Counted from the first letter of the stretch, positions 52,557-62,292 are shown. The stretch is 64,000 nt of DNA from Methanococcoides methylutens (GCF_000765475.1 NZ_JRHO01000009.1:372001-436000), one strand, 5' to 3'. The notes: generated by a model from the sequence alone, not told the origin. Made by a program: numbers and translations.

Positions 52557-53381
52557 ATGGATGTTGTTCGGAAAAGGGCTCTTTCAAACACTGCAAAGGT
52601 GGCTATTGGTGTACGTGATCCGACCCCTAAGATGATCTCAAGTATCGAGACCGCACACAATGAGGGATATGCACACGTTATCCTTGTAGGGGATAAACAG
52701 GATATAGATGCTATCGGCACTTCCCTTGAGATCATTAACACCCATGAGCCTGAGTTAGTTCTTGGTGATCTGCTGGCATCGGGTTCAGTTGATGCAGCGG
52801 TCAGGGGAACTGCAAAGGCTTCAGGCACTCTTTCCCATCTCAGGGATGTCCTGAAGATAGAGCGGCTTCATCGTATGGCCTTTCTGCTAACATCTGATGG
52901 TGTGCCTTTCTTCCTCGCACCTGTGGGGATCGACGAGGGCAATAACCTCTCTGACAAGATAACCCTTGTTAAGCTTGGTGTGGAACATATGCGCAGGTTC
53001 GGCGTTGAACCTGTAGTAGGAGTCCTCTCGGGTGGCAGGATGGGCGATCTTGGAAGACATGAAACGATCGATCGCACACTTGCAGATGCTGACTTCCTCG
53101 CAAGCAGGCTTCGGGAAAATGGTATATGTGCAAAGCATTATACAATACTCATTGAGGACGCCATAAAGGAGGCGAATTTCATCTTTGCTCCTGACGGGAT
53201 AACCGGTAACCTGATATTCAGGACACTTGTGTTCCTTGGAGGAGGGGATGGCATTGGTGCACCGGTATTAATGGACGACCATGTCTTCGTGGATACATCA
53301 CGTGTTGGTGGTCACTACACAAAGGCTATCATGCTTGCAAGTGCCCTTGTGGATATGAAAAACGAGAGAAACAGATCCTGA
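52557..53381 (+). CDS. mtxX: MtxX (methanogenesis marker 4, putative methyltransferase-related protein)
   Basis: A 274-residue protein of the MtxX family, related in fold to phosphate acetyl/butyryltransferases. It shows AKVAIGVRDPTPKMISSIET, VILVGDKQDIDAIG and V-V-G-V-L-S-G-G-R-M-G-D-L-G-R-H. Biochemical role is not established. It starts the mtxX-mtrA-mtrH set. ATG 52557 has only a weak GGT before it. An in-frame ATG at 52530 has AGGTGAT at ideal spacing, but its next codon is TAG (52533-52535), so the longer form would need UAG decoding. Confidence 0.88.
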   Translation: MDVVRKRALSNTAKVAIGVRDPTPKMISSIETAHNEGYAHVILVGDKQDIDAIGTSLEIINTHEPELVLGDLLASGSVDAAVRGTAKASGTLSHLRDVLKIERLHRMAFLLTSDGVPFFLAPVGIDEGNNLSDKITLVKLGVEHMRRFGVEPVVGVLSGGRMGDLGRHETIDRTLADADFLASRLRENGICAKHYTILIEDAIKEANFIFAPDGITGNLIFRTLVFLGGGDGIGAPVLMDDHVFVDTSRVGGHYTKAIMLASALVDMKNERNRS

Positions 53382-53414
53382 TCATTGATCATATTGGATT
53401 TATGAGGTGTTGAC

Positions 53415-54008
53415 ATAGAAAACGTTGCATGTGGCTGGCCTGTTGTGAAAGGAGATTGTATCGCCGGAAATAATGATTCCTGTATTGCGGTCATAACTCT
53501 TGCAAGCTCATTTGAACCTTATGAAGAAGCTGCCATGTGGGGTAGCTGCAAGACCGAGAACCTTGGTGCAGAGAAGATCATCATAAACACGGTCTCAAAT
53601 TCAAATATCAGGTATCTCCTGATCTGTGGCAATGAATCCAGGGGACACCTTGCAGGAAAGACACTTATTGCACTTCACAAGAACGGCATAGATGAGAATG
53701 GCCGTATCATCGGGTCGGATGGAGCGATCCCCTTTATTGAGAACGTCGGAAGGGATGTAATTGAACGTTTCCAGAAGCAGGTAAGTCTCATTGAACGCAT
53801 CGGCCTGGTCGATATTGATGAGATCCGCCGGATCGTTGATGAGTATAAAGACAAAGAAGGTCCGTATTGTGAAGCAGCTTTCGTTGTTGGGAGTGCCAAA
53901 AAGAAAAGCAGGCCCGTTATGGATATCACTTCCGGTGATATCATGGTATCGGGCAATGTAATGCTTGATTCAGCTTCCGGCATCGTCTGTGAAGTAGAGT
54001 TAGATTAA
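53415..54008 (+). CDS. mtrA: Soluble MtrA-like corrinoid protein
   Basis: Paralog of subunit A of the methyl-H4MPT:CoM methyltransferase, about 197 residues. The core C-G-W-P-V-V-K-G-D, S-C-K-T-E-N-L-G-A-E-K and R-G-H-L-A-G-K are present; the histidine in the last is at the position of the cobalt-ligating histidine of MtrA. The C-terminal membrane helix of MtrA is absent, so the protein should be cytoplasmic. The G-W-P start lies upstream of the first GTG (53445). GAGGTG at 53404-53409 with five-base spacing points to ATA 53415 as initiation codon. Between mtxX and mtrH. Confidence 0.85.
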   Translation: MENVACGWPVVKGDCIAGNNDSCIAVITLASSFEPYEEAAMWGSCKTENLGAEKIIINTVSNSNIRYLLICGNESRGHLAGKTLIALHKNGIDENGRIIGSDGAIPFIENVGRDVIERFQKQVSLIERIGLVDIDEIRRIVDEYKDKEGPYCEAAFVVGSAKKKSRPVMDITSGDIMVSGNVMLDSASGIVCEVELD

Positions 54009-54091
54009 GTATGCTTAAATTAGGTCGAATCTAATACAGTATCGATTTATTGTTATCTTTATCATTGTTATATTTCGTAGAGGTTGTGTTC

Positions 54092-55024
54092 ATGTTCAGG
54101 TTCCAGAAAGAGCAGGAGATCGTCAATATCGCAGGTGTGAAGATCGGAGGTCAGCCAGGTGAGCTGCCAACAGTACTTGCAGGTACTATATTCTATGAAG
54201 GTCACAGCATCGTGGAAGATGCAGATGCCGGCATATTTGACAGGAAAGAGGCAGAAGTCCTTGTGAACATGCAGGATTCTATGTCAGATGAGACCGGAAA
54301 TCCTGCGATCGTCCATATCTTTGCAAATACCTTTGAGAGCATGCACAAGTACATCGATTTTGTAACTTCCGTAAGTGATGCTCCCTTTATCATCGATTCT
54401 CCGCAGCCTGATGTGAGGATGGCTTCCGCTGAATATGTGTCTGACATCGGACTTGCTGATAAGACGGTCTACAATTCTATTAACATGAGCATCAGTGAAG
54501 ATGAACTAACTTCTTTGGCAAATTCCGATATTGATAGTTCCATAATTCTCGGTTTTAATGCAATGGATTCGTCCCTTGATGGCAGGATGGCATTGCTGGA
54601 GAATGGGGGCAAACTGATGGACAGGGGTCTTCTGGAGATCGCCGATGAATGTGGTATCAAGAACATTCTCATCGATCCGAGCATTACTCCTATGGGCGAT
54701 GGTGCAGGCATTGCTCTTCGTATGACCATGACTGCCAAGGCGAAATGGGGCTATCCTGTAGGTTCCGGGATCCACAATGCTCCTTCTTCCTGGAGCTGGC
54801 TCAAGGCTAAAAAGAAGGAAGACCCACTGGTCTACAAGATGTGCGACATAGGCACGGTTTCCATGCAGCAGCTTGCGGGTGGTGACTTTGTGCTCTACGG
54901 TCCTATCGAGAATGCAAAATATACCTTCCCGCTGGCTGCCATGGGTGACATCATGATCGCAGAGGCATCTTCTGATCTTGATATTGAAACCTCATCCTCG
55001 CACCCGCTTAACCTGCTGGTGTGA
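54092..55024 (+). CDS. mtrH: MtrH-like methyltransferase subunit
   Basis: Paralog of MtrH, the subunit that moves the methyl group from methyl-tetrahydromethanopterin (or sarcinapterin) to the corrinoid. 310 residues from ATG 54092 (AGAGGTTGTGTTC before it; an earlier in-frame start at 54050 is unlikely). Core: GGQPGELPTVLAGTIFY, SMSDETGNPAIVHI, F-I-I-D-S-P, YNSINMSIS, YPVGSGIHNAPSSW and the end S-S-S-H-P-L-N-L-L-V. It follows the soluble MtrA-like gene and would deliver methyl groups to it without Na+ pumping. Confidence 0.93.
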   Translation: MFRFQKEQEIVNIAGVKIGGQPGELPTVLAGTIFYEGHSIVEDADAGIFDRKEAEVLVNMQDSMSDETGNPAIVHIFANTFESMHKYIDFVTSVSDAPFIIDSPQPDVRMASAEYVSDIGLADKTVYNSINMSISEDELTSLANSDIDSSIILGFNAMDSSLDGRMALLENGGKLMDRGLLEIADECGIKNILIDPSITPMGDGAGIALRMTMTAKAKWGYPVGSGIHNAPSSWSWLKAKKKEDPLVYKMCDIGTVSMQQLAGGDFVLYGPIENAKYTFPLAAMGDIMIAEASSDLDIETSSSHPLNLLV

Positions 55025-55103
55025 ATCTTCTCTTCCCTTTTTTGGAAATGCTTATGTATCCCCTGCACGCATATTCTTTTTAGTTTTCCAGGGTTGATGC
55101 ATC

Positions 55104-56447
55104 ATGAAAGAACTTAAGATCAGTATATCTGATGAATTATATGAGGAACTATCTACTGTTCCTGATAAGGATTCCTTTTTGATAGAACTTCTTGAGAACA
55201 AGTTGAAAACATCTGCTAAGGACAATGCAGGCTCTGTGGAATGTGCTGATGAGCCTTGCTTTGAAGAACCAAAGGACATTGCTGAAATTACAGGTGATGT
55301 TCCTGATGGTGACACTGAAAATGACAATCTGGCTGCAGAAGTTACAGACTCTGGGGATATATGTGAAGAAAATCCTGATTCTGAAGATATTTCTGAAGAT
55401 ATTTCTGAAGATATTTCTGAGGAGGCATCCTTTGAACTTGAAGATGTCCTTGAAGAGAGCGACATAATCGCTGACGATACGGAAGATAAGTTTACTTTAT
55501 GCTGCAATTGCAGTCTTGTGGATCCGGATGATCTTGAAGAGTGCAAAGGACCTGTACTCGATGTTGACTTTGAAGATCCGGTTGTAGAGGTCTCCAAGTC
55601 AGTTCCAGAGGTAATGGGTTCTACTGAAAAGGAAAAAAGTTCGTCTACTGAAAACATGGCCTGTTTCGAGAGAATCATTGTTGATCTTACAGATCGTATC
55701 TGTGAGCTTGAGAGGCAGATTGTTGATATGAGTGCCAATGTTCAATTCCTTAAGGAGAGTTCCATCTTATCTGATAGGGGGGTTGGCAAAAGTGAGCATG
55801 AGACTCCCTCTCCATCGACGTCCGGTAATATTGTGGCAGAAAGACCTGAAGAATCAGTTCCTTATGCTACTCTTTCCTTCCCTGAAATGAAGATCCCTCC
55901 GGAATTGGTGCACGATGTTGCAGTTCCGGTAGCAGAGATCGAACAGGATGATGCGATGGAAAATCCAATTGAAAGCAGCTCTCTGGATGTTGCGAAAACT
56001 GCGGTTGATGATGAAGGTTCTTCTTTCCCTGAACCATTTTCAACCCCTTCTTTATTCAATGTTGATCTGTCGCCTCTAACTCTTGCAGAGACTCCTGAGT
56101 TGGTTATAGAAGGGCAAGTTCCATCTTTTTTACAGGATGAAAAGATTGCTACCGGTACTATTGAGAATGATGTTCCTGAGAAACTTCCTCTGACCGCTAA
56201 ACCAGAGGCACCTGCTCCAGATGTAAATGTTCCACCTGCGGACAAACTTGAAAGCTGTATTTTTGCTTATCTTCCATCTGGCTCGGAAGTGAAGAAAGAT
56301 GTGATCAAAAGCCTTCTTTCTAAGAGATATCTGGACGATGAAGTGGAGTCTAAGATAGATCAGCTTCTTTCTGACGGCAAGATCTCCAAATTTGTAAAGG
56401 ATGACAGGGTGTACCTTATGAAACTTCCTGAAAAGGAATCTGCCTGA
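55104..56447 (+). CDS. Large acidic protein with DNA-binding-like ends
   Basis: A 447-residue protein I cannot name. Residues 1-36 (KELKISISDELYEELSTVPD, then LIELLENKLK) resemble a ribbon-helix-helix. Residues 40-160 are highly acidic with a perfect 12-base tandem repeat giving S-E-D-I x3 (55380-55415). About 190-225 form a coiled coil (FERIIVDLTDRICELERQIV). A long disordered Pro/Glu-rich stretch leads to a C-terminal winged-helix-like domain (LPSGSEVKKDVIKSLLSKRY to VYLMKLPEK). A chromatin- or segregation-associated role is conceivable. Codon use looks native. Confidence 0.75.
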   Translation: MKELKISISDELYEELSTVPDKDSFLIELLENKLKTSAKDNAGSVECADEPCFEEPKDIAEITGDVPDGDTENDNLAAEVTDSGDICEENPDSEDISEDISEDISEEASFELEDVLEESDIIADDTEDKFTLCCNCSLVDPDDLEECKGPVLDVDFEDPVVEVSKSVPEVMGSTEKEKSSSTENMACFERIIVDLTDRICELERQIVDMSANVQFLKESSILSDRGVGKSEHETPSPSTSGNIVAERPEESVPYATLSFPEMKIPPELVHDVAVPVAEIEQDDAMENPIESSSLDVAKTAVDDEGSSFPEPFSTPSLFNVDLSPLTLAETPELVIEGQVPSFLQDEKIATGTIENDVPEKLPLTAKPEAPAPDVNVPPADKLESCIFAYLPSGSEVKKDVIKSLLSKRYLDDEVESKIDQLLSDGKISKFVKDDRVYLMKLPEKESA

Positions 56448-56572
56448 TCTTGTCTTGTAGATTGCATCAGGTTATAGCTCAAAGATCATAACTTATGATC
56501 GGAGCATGAGCTTGTCATCTGGGATCAAATAAATAAGAATATAAAAAAGGAATAAACCGCTTAATCAGCAGC

Positions 56573-58234
56573 TTAGTCCCTGATAGCTCCCCGGTTTGCG
56601 GAGCTAACTGTTTTTCGATATCTTGAAAGATAGCCTGTGACTTCCTTTTCGACCGGTTTGAAATCGGCCCTTCTCTTTTCCAGCTCTTCGTCCGAGACAT
56701 TGAGCTCAAGCTTTCTTCCAGGCATGTCGATCTCGATTATGTCACCTTCCTTTATCAGGCCGATTGGTCCGCCTTCATATGCTTCCGGTGAGATGTGGCC
56801 GATACATGGTCCTCTTGTACCGCCTGAGAATCTTCCGTCGGTGATAAGTGCTACTGAATCGATCAGTCCCATTCCTGCAATAGCTGATGTTGGGGAGAGC
56901 ATCTCGCGCATGCCGGGACCTCCTTTTGGTCCTTCGTACCTGATGACGACAACATCTCCTGACTTGATCCCGCCTTTCATGATCGTAGACATTGCATCTT
57001 CTTCACTATCGAATACCCTTGCAGGACCGGTGTGTCTGAGCATCTTCTCATCTACGGCTGCCTGTTTGACAACTGCTCCGTCAGGTGCGAGGTTGCCTTT
57101 CAGGACTGCAATTCCGCCCTCTTCGTGGAGTGGAGCTTCAAGTGTTGTTATGATACGGGCGTTGAGCTTCGGGTTATAGATCATGAACTCATCTACATTT
57201 TCACCCACGGTCTTTCCGGTGATGGTCTTCTCATCAAGGTTCAGCTTTGTTTTCAGCCTCTTCATGATAGCATGAACTCCGCCGGCTCTCTCAAAGTCGA
57301 GCATGAAGTTCTCTCCACCCGGTCTGAGTCCGATCAGGTGTGGGGTTGTTTTGCTGAGCTCATCGAACTTCTCAAGTGGAAGTTCTATTCCGAACTCATG
57401 GGCAATGGCAGGCAGGTGAAGTGTTGTGTTCGTACTTCCTCCTACTGCAAGGTCAACCATGATCGCGTTCTCAAATGATTTCTCGGTGACGATTTGACGT
57501 GCTGTAACTCCTTCCTTTACGAGCTCTACGAGCCTTTCACCGGTATCTTTTGCCATGCGCATCTTCTTTGCATCAACTGCATGGGCGGTTGCACAACCTG
57601 GCAGGCTGAGTCCAAGTGCTTCTGTCATGCATGCCATTGTGTTAGCTGTGAACATTCCTGCACAGGAGCCTGCACCGCAGCAACACATGTCTTCAAGCTG
57701 TTTCAGTTTCTCAGATGAGACCGCACCGCTCTGGCAGGATCCGACACCTTCGAAAACGGAGACAAGGTCTGTGTATTTATCATCAACATATCCAGGCAGC
57801 ATTGGTCCGCCTGTAACGACCATTGTTGGGATGTCAAGTCTTCCTGCAGCCATGAGGTGGCCAGGTGTGATCTTGTCACATGATGTTACCATGACCATAC
57901 CGTCCATCTGCTGGCCCTGTATCATGATCTCAATGGTGTCCTCAATGGCTTCCCTGCTTGGAAGGGAATATTTCATTCCTTCATGTCCCATCGCGATACC
58001 ATCGCAGATACCTATGGTATGGAATTCGAAAGGAACACCGCCCGCATTGCGAATACCGGCCTTTACCGCTTCTGCTACCTTGTCTAAGTGAATGTGTCCC
58101 GGAATGAACTCTGTCCATGAATTCACAACAGCTATGAACGGCTTCTTCATCTCAGAATCGGTCACTCCTATCGCTTTCAAAAGCGAACGGTTTGGTGCAC
58201 GTGCATCTCCTTTCTTTGTATTGTCACTTCTCAT
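56573..58234 (-). CDS. ilvD: Dihydroxyacid dehydratase
   Basis: Iron-sulphur dehydratase of branched-chain amino-acid synthesis, 553 residues. Cluster and active-site motifs: S-C-D-K-I-T-P-G-H near 120, [17 protein letters not shown] near 190, and [20 protein letters not shown] near 470. Typical length. Single gene, divergent from the radical SAM gene at 58352. Confidence 0.97.
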   Translation of the reverse strand: MRSDNTKKGDARAPNRSLLKAIGVTDSEMKKPFIAVVNSWTEFIPGHIHLDKVAEAVKAGIRNAGGVPFEFHTIGICDGIAMGHEGMKYSLPSREAIEDTIEIMIQGQQMDGMVMVTSCDKITPGHLMAAGRLDIPTMVVTGGPMLPGYVDDKYTDLVSVFEGVGSCQSGAVSSEKLKQLEDMCCCGAGSCAGMFTANTMACMTEALGLSLPGCATAHAVDAKKMRMAKDTGERLVELVKEGVTARQIVTEKSFENAIMVDLAVGGSTNTTLHLPAIAHEFGIELPLEKFDELSKTTPHLIGLRPGGENFMLDFERAGGVHAIMKRLKTKLNLDEKTITGKTVGENVDEFMIYNPKLNARIITTLEAPLHEEGGIAVLKGNLAPDGAVVKQAAVDEKMLRHTGPARVFDSEEDAMSTIMKGGIKSGDVVVIRYEGPKGGPGMREMLSPTSAIAGMGLIDSVALITDGRFSGGTRGPCIGHISPEAYEGGPIGLIKEGDIIEIDMPGRKLELNVSDEELEKRRADFKPVEKEVTGYLSRYRKTVSSANRGAIRD

Positions 58235-58351
58235 ATGATAACCTCAGTAAAACTCCATGACGTACTATCCTACACGATTAAACTATAAGTACACTATGAC
58301 AAATTCTCTTCAAAAGGTTCATTTATAAGGTATCCTTCCATTCTAATTCTC

Positions 58352-60046
58352 ATGAGAACAGTGATCATAGACGGTTATGTGGATGAGCCTGCGTGCTTCG
58401 GGGTTCCGCCATACATCTCTCCATATATACGTTACATTGCTGGTGCCCTGCGTGAAAGGGGCATAGCAGAGGATGATATCCATCATTTTACCATCGATAG
58501 CCTGAGGACAGCAACCGCAGAAGATGTCCTTGCTCTTAAAACTGCTGATCTTGTGGTCATATTGTCAGGCATCACGGTGCCGGGTAAATACCTCCGATCA
58601 TCCCCTATCACTCCCGGGGAGATCGAGAATCTCTGCAGTCTTTCACCAGGGCTGAAAGTTATCGGTGGTCCCATACGTCTTGGTTTCAGCAAAGAAGGTG
58701 GTACAGGTGCCAAAGAACTGGGTATCGAAGCAGAAGATGTTGTCATTGCAAAGAAGGACATCGAAGCTTTTGTTTACGATCTCTTCGAGGACGGTTCCCT
58801 GCTTGATCCTGAGGATGTTGGTCACAGGCTGAGGACAGTGGGAGAGATCGGTATGTGGTCCCGTCTTGGTGCTTTTATCATCGAAAGGCATCCTGATTAT
58901 CCCTATGTCATGTGCGAGCTTGAGACTTATCGTGGTTGTGGTCGTAAGATCCACTGCTCCTTCTGTACTGAAAGGTTCTACGGACCTTCGGACTACCGCC
59001 CGGTATCCGATGTGATCGATGAGGTCTCTTCGCTTTATGCAGCTGGTGCCAGGAATTTCCGTATCGGGAGACAGCCTGACCTGTTCAGTTTTCATGCAAA
59101 GGATATCGGTGCGGACATTCTGCAACCGGATCCCTCGGTCCTGGAATCTCTTTACAGTGGCATTCGCAAAGTGGCACCTGATCTTCATGTCCTTCATATG
59201 GACAATGCAAATCCGGCAACTATCGCTGCATACCCTGAGCAGAGCCGTGAGATCCTGAAGACTATTGTTCGCCATCACACATCCGGTGATATTGCTGCTC
59301 TTGGAATGGAAAGTGCTGATCCTGCTGTGGTGCGTGCAAATGACCTTAAAGCAATGCCTGAAGATGTGCTGGATGTCATCAAAATGGTCAATGAAGTTGG
59401 TGCTTCAAGGGGTAACAGTGGCCTTCCGGAACTTTTACCGGGGTTGAACTTTGTTCATGGCCTTCCAGGTGAGACGAAGAAGACATTTGAGATGAACTAT
59501 GATTTCCTCAAGGATATACTGGATTCTGGTCTTCTTGTAAGAAGGATCAATATCCGTCAGGTAATGGCATTTCCGGATACTCGCGTCTATGGAAACGATG
59601 AGCTTGTAGGCAAACACAAGAAGTTGTTCCTGAAATACAAGGAAAAGATACGAAAAGAGATAGATCTGCCAATGCTTCGGAAGGTAGTTCCTAAGGGTAC
59701 TGTACTTCGGGATGTGATGTGTGAGGTTCATGGCGAGAGCTCAAAGCACGAGCTGACATTTGGCAGGCAGTTCGGTTCCTATCCTTTACTTGTTGGGATA
59801 CCGCTTCCTCTTCCTCTTGGTAAATTCACTGATGTGGTAATCGTGGGGCATGGTCAGCGTTCTGTAAAAGCTATTCCTTATCCGCTTGAAATAAATTCTG
59901 CACCTCTTTCTGTTATCCGGGAAATTCCCGGTATAAGTGATCTTGAAGCTTCGAACATCTACAGTGGTGTGCCTTATACAAATGAGAATGAAGTACTTGG
60001 GAAGGTGCAGGACGTGGAGAAATTAATGAAATATATAGTAGTGTGA
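58352..60046 (+). CDS. Radical SAM protein with C-terminal helix-hairpin-helix (COG1031-type)
   Basis: About 564 residues. An N-terminal Rossmann-like domain resembling a B12-binding fold (about 1-150) precedes a radical SAM barrel with cluster cysteines in YRGCGRKIHCSFC (C-x5-C-x2-C). A TRAM-like segment follows late (G-K-F-T-D-V-V-I-V-G-H-G), then a helix-hairpin-helix (LSVIREIPGISDLEASNIYS). The combination points to modification of RNA or a nucleic-acid-bound substrate; the reaction is unknown. Confidence 0.85.
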   Translation: MRTVIIDGYVDEPACFGVPPYISPYIRYIAGALRERGIAEDDIHHFTIDSLRTATAEDVLALKTADLVVILSGITVPGKYLRSSPITPGEIENLCSLSPGLKVIGGPIRLGFSKEGGTGAKELGIEAEDVVIAKKDIEAFVYDLFEDGSLLDPEDVGHRLRTVGEIGMWSRLGAFIIERHPDYPYVMCELETYRGCGRKIHCSFCTERFYGPSDYRPVSDVIDEVSSLYAAGARNFRIGRQPDLFSFHAKDIGADILQPDPSVLESLYSGIRKVAPDLHVLHMDNANPATIAAYPEQSREILKTIVRHHTSGDIAALGMESADPAVVRANDLKAMPEDVLDVIKMVNEVGASRGNSGLPELLPGLNFVHGLPGETKKTFEMNYDFLKDILDSGLLVRRINIRQVMAFPDTRVYGNDELVGKHKKLFLKYKEKIRKEIDLPMLRKVVPKGTVLRDVMCEVHGESSKHELTFGRQFGSYPLLVGIPLPLPLGKFTDVVIVGHGQRSVKAIPYPLEINSAPLSVIREIPGISDLEASNIYSGVPYTNENEVLGKVQDVEKLMKYIVV

Positions 60047-60076
60047 TCCTGCTATTTCTCCTGTCTTACCTTTTTC

Positions 60077-61111
60077 TCATTTCTTAATTGAATTGTTCAG
60101 GAAATCTGCATCTTTGAGGACCTTCAGGCTCACAAAGCTTCCTGCAACTATATTAGTATAATATGTGAGTGCTCTCCAGGTCAGCACGGTTATTCCTATC
60201 AAAGCAGGGGATACAAGAAGTACTGAGAACAGCGAACTTGCACCTAACTCTGCCACACCGCTTGCTCCGGGAGTTGCAGGTATTATCATTATTATCGTCA
60301 GCAGGATCTGTGCCGTAAAGGCAAGTACAACTTGTGGTGGCTGGTTAAGTCCTACAAGTATGACGGGCAGGATGGAATATAGGGCACAGCGATATATGAT
60401 AGTGCACACTGTTCCATATAATAGGCCTCTTCTTCCTTTTTTCAGAAGATATCGAAGTCCATAGTGGAAATCATCGAGCTCACGATCAACTTTCTTCAAC
60501 AGGATTGTGATCGCTTCATCGGTTTTCTTTCCATGAAAACGGGTAGTTCTGTTCACCAGAAAATGGACCATACTCTTTGTTCTGTCAGGTTTCCATATTC
60601 CATATATCAGTATTCCCAGGGCTGAGAGCAGTATTGCTTCCCCTGTGATAAGGAGGATGTCAAAATTTTCTCCGGCTATCATGCCTCTGAATATGTAGAG
60701 TGCAATAGGTGCTGTCAGGAGTATCAAAAAGGCATCAGTAAGTCTCTCACCAATGACAACTGCCGTAGCCTGTCCTATGGGTATCTCGTTCTTTGAAAGA
60801 AGATGGACTCTTAGAGCCTCCCCTCCTGCAGAAGATGGTGTGACTGCAGCTACGAGGAGGCTGGATATGGCGATCTCAGTTGTCTTTAATGAGCTGATGT
60901 TATGGCCCATGGATTGGCACATGAACTTTGTGCGAAGTCCCCATATAATATATGAAAACACCTGAAGTGCGATGGCAGCGAAGATCGCTTCTTTTTTAAT
61001 GTTAAGGATCGAATCGATGGTGGTCGTGTCCACTGTGAAGAACAGTAGAATTACAATTGATGTAAAGCTTAACAGCAATGAGACTACGAGCCACTTAAAG
61101 AATCGATTCAT
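60077..61111 (-). CDS. AglD/UPF0104-family membrane flippase-like protein
   Basis: 344 residues with about eight hydrophobic helices, of the lysylphosphatidylglycerol-synthase TM / UPF0104 family. Landmarks: VAAVTPSSAGGEALRVHLLS and the later PATPGASGVAELGASSLF. In haloarchaea AglD-type relatives act in N-glycosylation; a lipid-linked sugar or lipid transport role is likely here. Directly downstream (20 bases) of the sugar nucleotidyltransferase gene on the same strand. Confidence 0.85.
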   Translation of the reverse strand: MNRFFKWLVVSLLLSFTSIVILLFFTVDTTTIDSILNIKKEAIFAAIALQVFSYIIWGLRTKFMCQSMGHNISSLKTTEIAISSLLVAAVTPSSAGGEALRVHLLSKNEIPIGQATAVVIGERLTDAFLILLTAPIALYIFRGMIAGENFDILLITGEAILLSALGILIYGIWKPDRTKSMVHFLVNRTTRFHGKKTDEAITILLKKVDRELDDFHYGLRYLLKKGRRGLLYGTVCTIIYRCALYSILPVILVGLNQPPQVVLAFTAQILLTIIMIIPATPGASGVAELGASSLFSVLLVSPALIGITVLTWRALTYYTNIVAGSFVSLKVLKDADFLNNSIKK

Positions 61112-61131
61112 GCTTTCAGTTGTTCTACTTT

Positions 61132-62292
61132 TTAGTCCAGGTCAGGGTTAATTATAGTCTCCTTTATCCTTGAGCCCGATTTGATGTTTATCTCCGGCCA
61201 TATCTTTACATCGGAGTGGATGGTGGAATCATCATTGATGATTACACGGGGACCGATCACCGTTCCGTTCTCCATGCTACAGTTCTCTCCTATCACAGTA
61301 TTGTTGTCGATGATCGAACCGGATGCATTGGAGTTGTTCCCGATGGTAACTTCATTGAATATATATGATGATAATATCCTGCAGTTGTCCTTGATAACGC
61401 AATTGCAGCCAATGGCTGTATATGGTCCAATCAGGACGTTGTCTCCAATAACTGTGTTCTCTCCGATCACAATTGGTCCCACAAGCGCGGAGTTTGAACC
61501 CACTGCCACGTTATTTCCGATCTTGAGAGGTCCTACGATACGTGAATTCTTGGTTTTGAAGTTACCTTCAATGGAGGTCCCTGGGAGGGAATCGAGCATC
61601 CATCTCTGTGCCTGTCTGTATGCGTTCGCACTACCCACATCCGTCCAGTGGCCACGCACAAGCATGCCATTGATCGGCTTGTCCTTTTCCATCAGTGCAG
61701 GGAACAGGTCCTTTGCAAAATCATATTGCTTTCCTTCAGGTATCCAGTCGAAGATCTCCGGACTGCACATATATATTCCTGTGCTGGCGAGATTGCTGAA
61801 AATTTCTCCGGGACCTGGCTTTTCAAAAAAGCGGTGTATCCTGTTGTTGACATCCATGTCAGCGATACCGAATTCCCTTGGATCATCAATGGACATCAGT
61901 CCGATGGTGACTATGGAATCGTTGATCTCATGGAATCGATACATATTGCGAAGATTAAGGTCCATGACATGGTCGCCACCTACAATAATGAATGGCTCGT
62001 CCTTAAGATACTCTTCTGCGTTCTTCACACCGCCGGCAGTTCCGAGTTTCTCTTCTTCATAGACGTAGTCGATATGTACTCCATACATACGTCCGTCCCC
62101 AAGGCTCTCTTCGATCTTTTCTGCCATATATCCGATCGTAATGACGATCTCAGTGAACCCTTCTTTTGCAAGGTGCTCTATCAGATGAACAACTGATGGC
62201 TTGTTCAGGATAGGTATGCTTGGCTTTGGTCTTTCAAAAGTTAAAGGGCGAAGTCGTGTGCCTTCCCCTCCGCACATGATACACGCTTTCAT
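61132..62292 (-). CDS. Sugar-1-phosphate nucleotidyltransferase with beta-helix tail
   Basis: 386 residues. The N-terminal nucleotidyltransferase has CGGEGTRLRPLTFERPKPSI, I-I-V-G-G-D-H-V-M-D and the sugar-binding FFEKPGPGEIFSN. From about 255 on, left-handed beta-helix hexapeptides (GNNVAVGSNSALVGPIVIGE, VIGDNVLIGPYTAIGCNC) continue to the end. This is the form of GlmU-like or GDP-mannose-pyrophosphorylase-like enzymes; the exact sugar is not readable. It supplies activated sugars for surface glycans with the flippase-like gene downstream. Confidence 0.9.
   Translation of the reverse strand: MKACIMCGGEGTRLRPLTFERPKPSIPILNKPSVVHLIEHLAKEGFTEIVITIGYMAEKIEESLGDGRMYGVHIDYVYEEEKLGTAGGVKNAEEYLKDEPFIIVGGDHVMDLNLRNMYRFHEINDSIVTIGLMSIDDPREFGIADMDVNNRIHRFFEKPGPGEIFSNLASTGIYMCSPEIFDWIPEGKQYDFAKDLFPALMEKDKPINGMLVRGHWTDVGSANAYRQAQRWMLDSLPGTSIEGNFKTKNSRIVGPLKIGNNVAVGSNSALVGPIVIGENTVIGDNVLIGPYTAIGCNCVIKDNCRILSSYIFNEVTIGNNSNASGSIIDNNTVIGENCSMENGTVIGPRVIINDDSTIHSDVKIWPEINIKSGSRIKETIINPDLD

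Noticed and set aside
55380-55415. Short tandem repeats as a possible CRISPR
   Set aside because: It is a 12-base coding repeat without spacers. The 20-bp iterons at 43511-43570 also have no spacers. No CRISPR array is in the window.
55052-55738. 228-codon serine-rich frame opposite the acidic protein
   Set aside because: Pure antisense shadow of Glu/Asp codons and of the S-E-D-I repeat.
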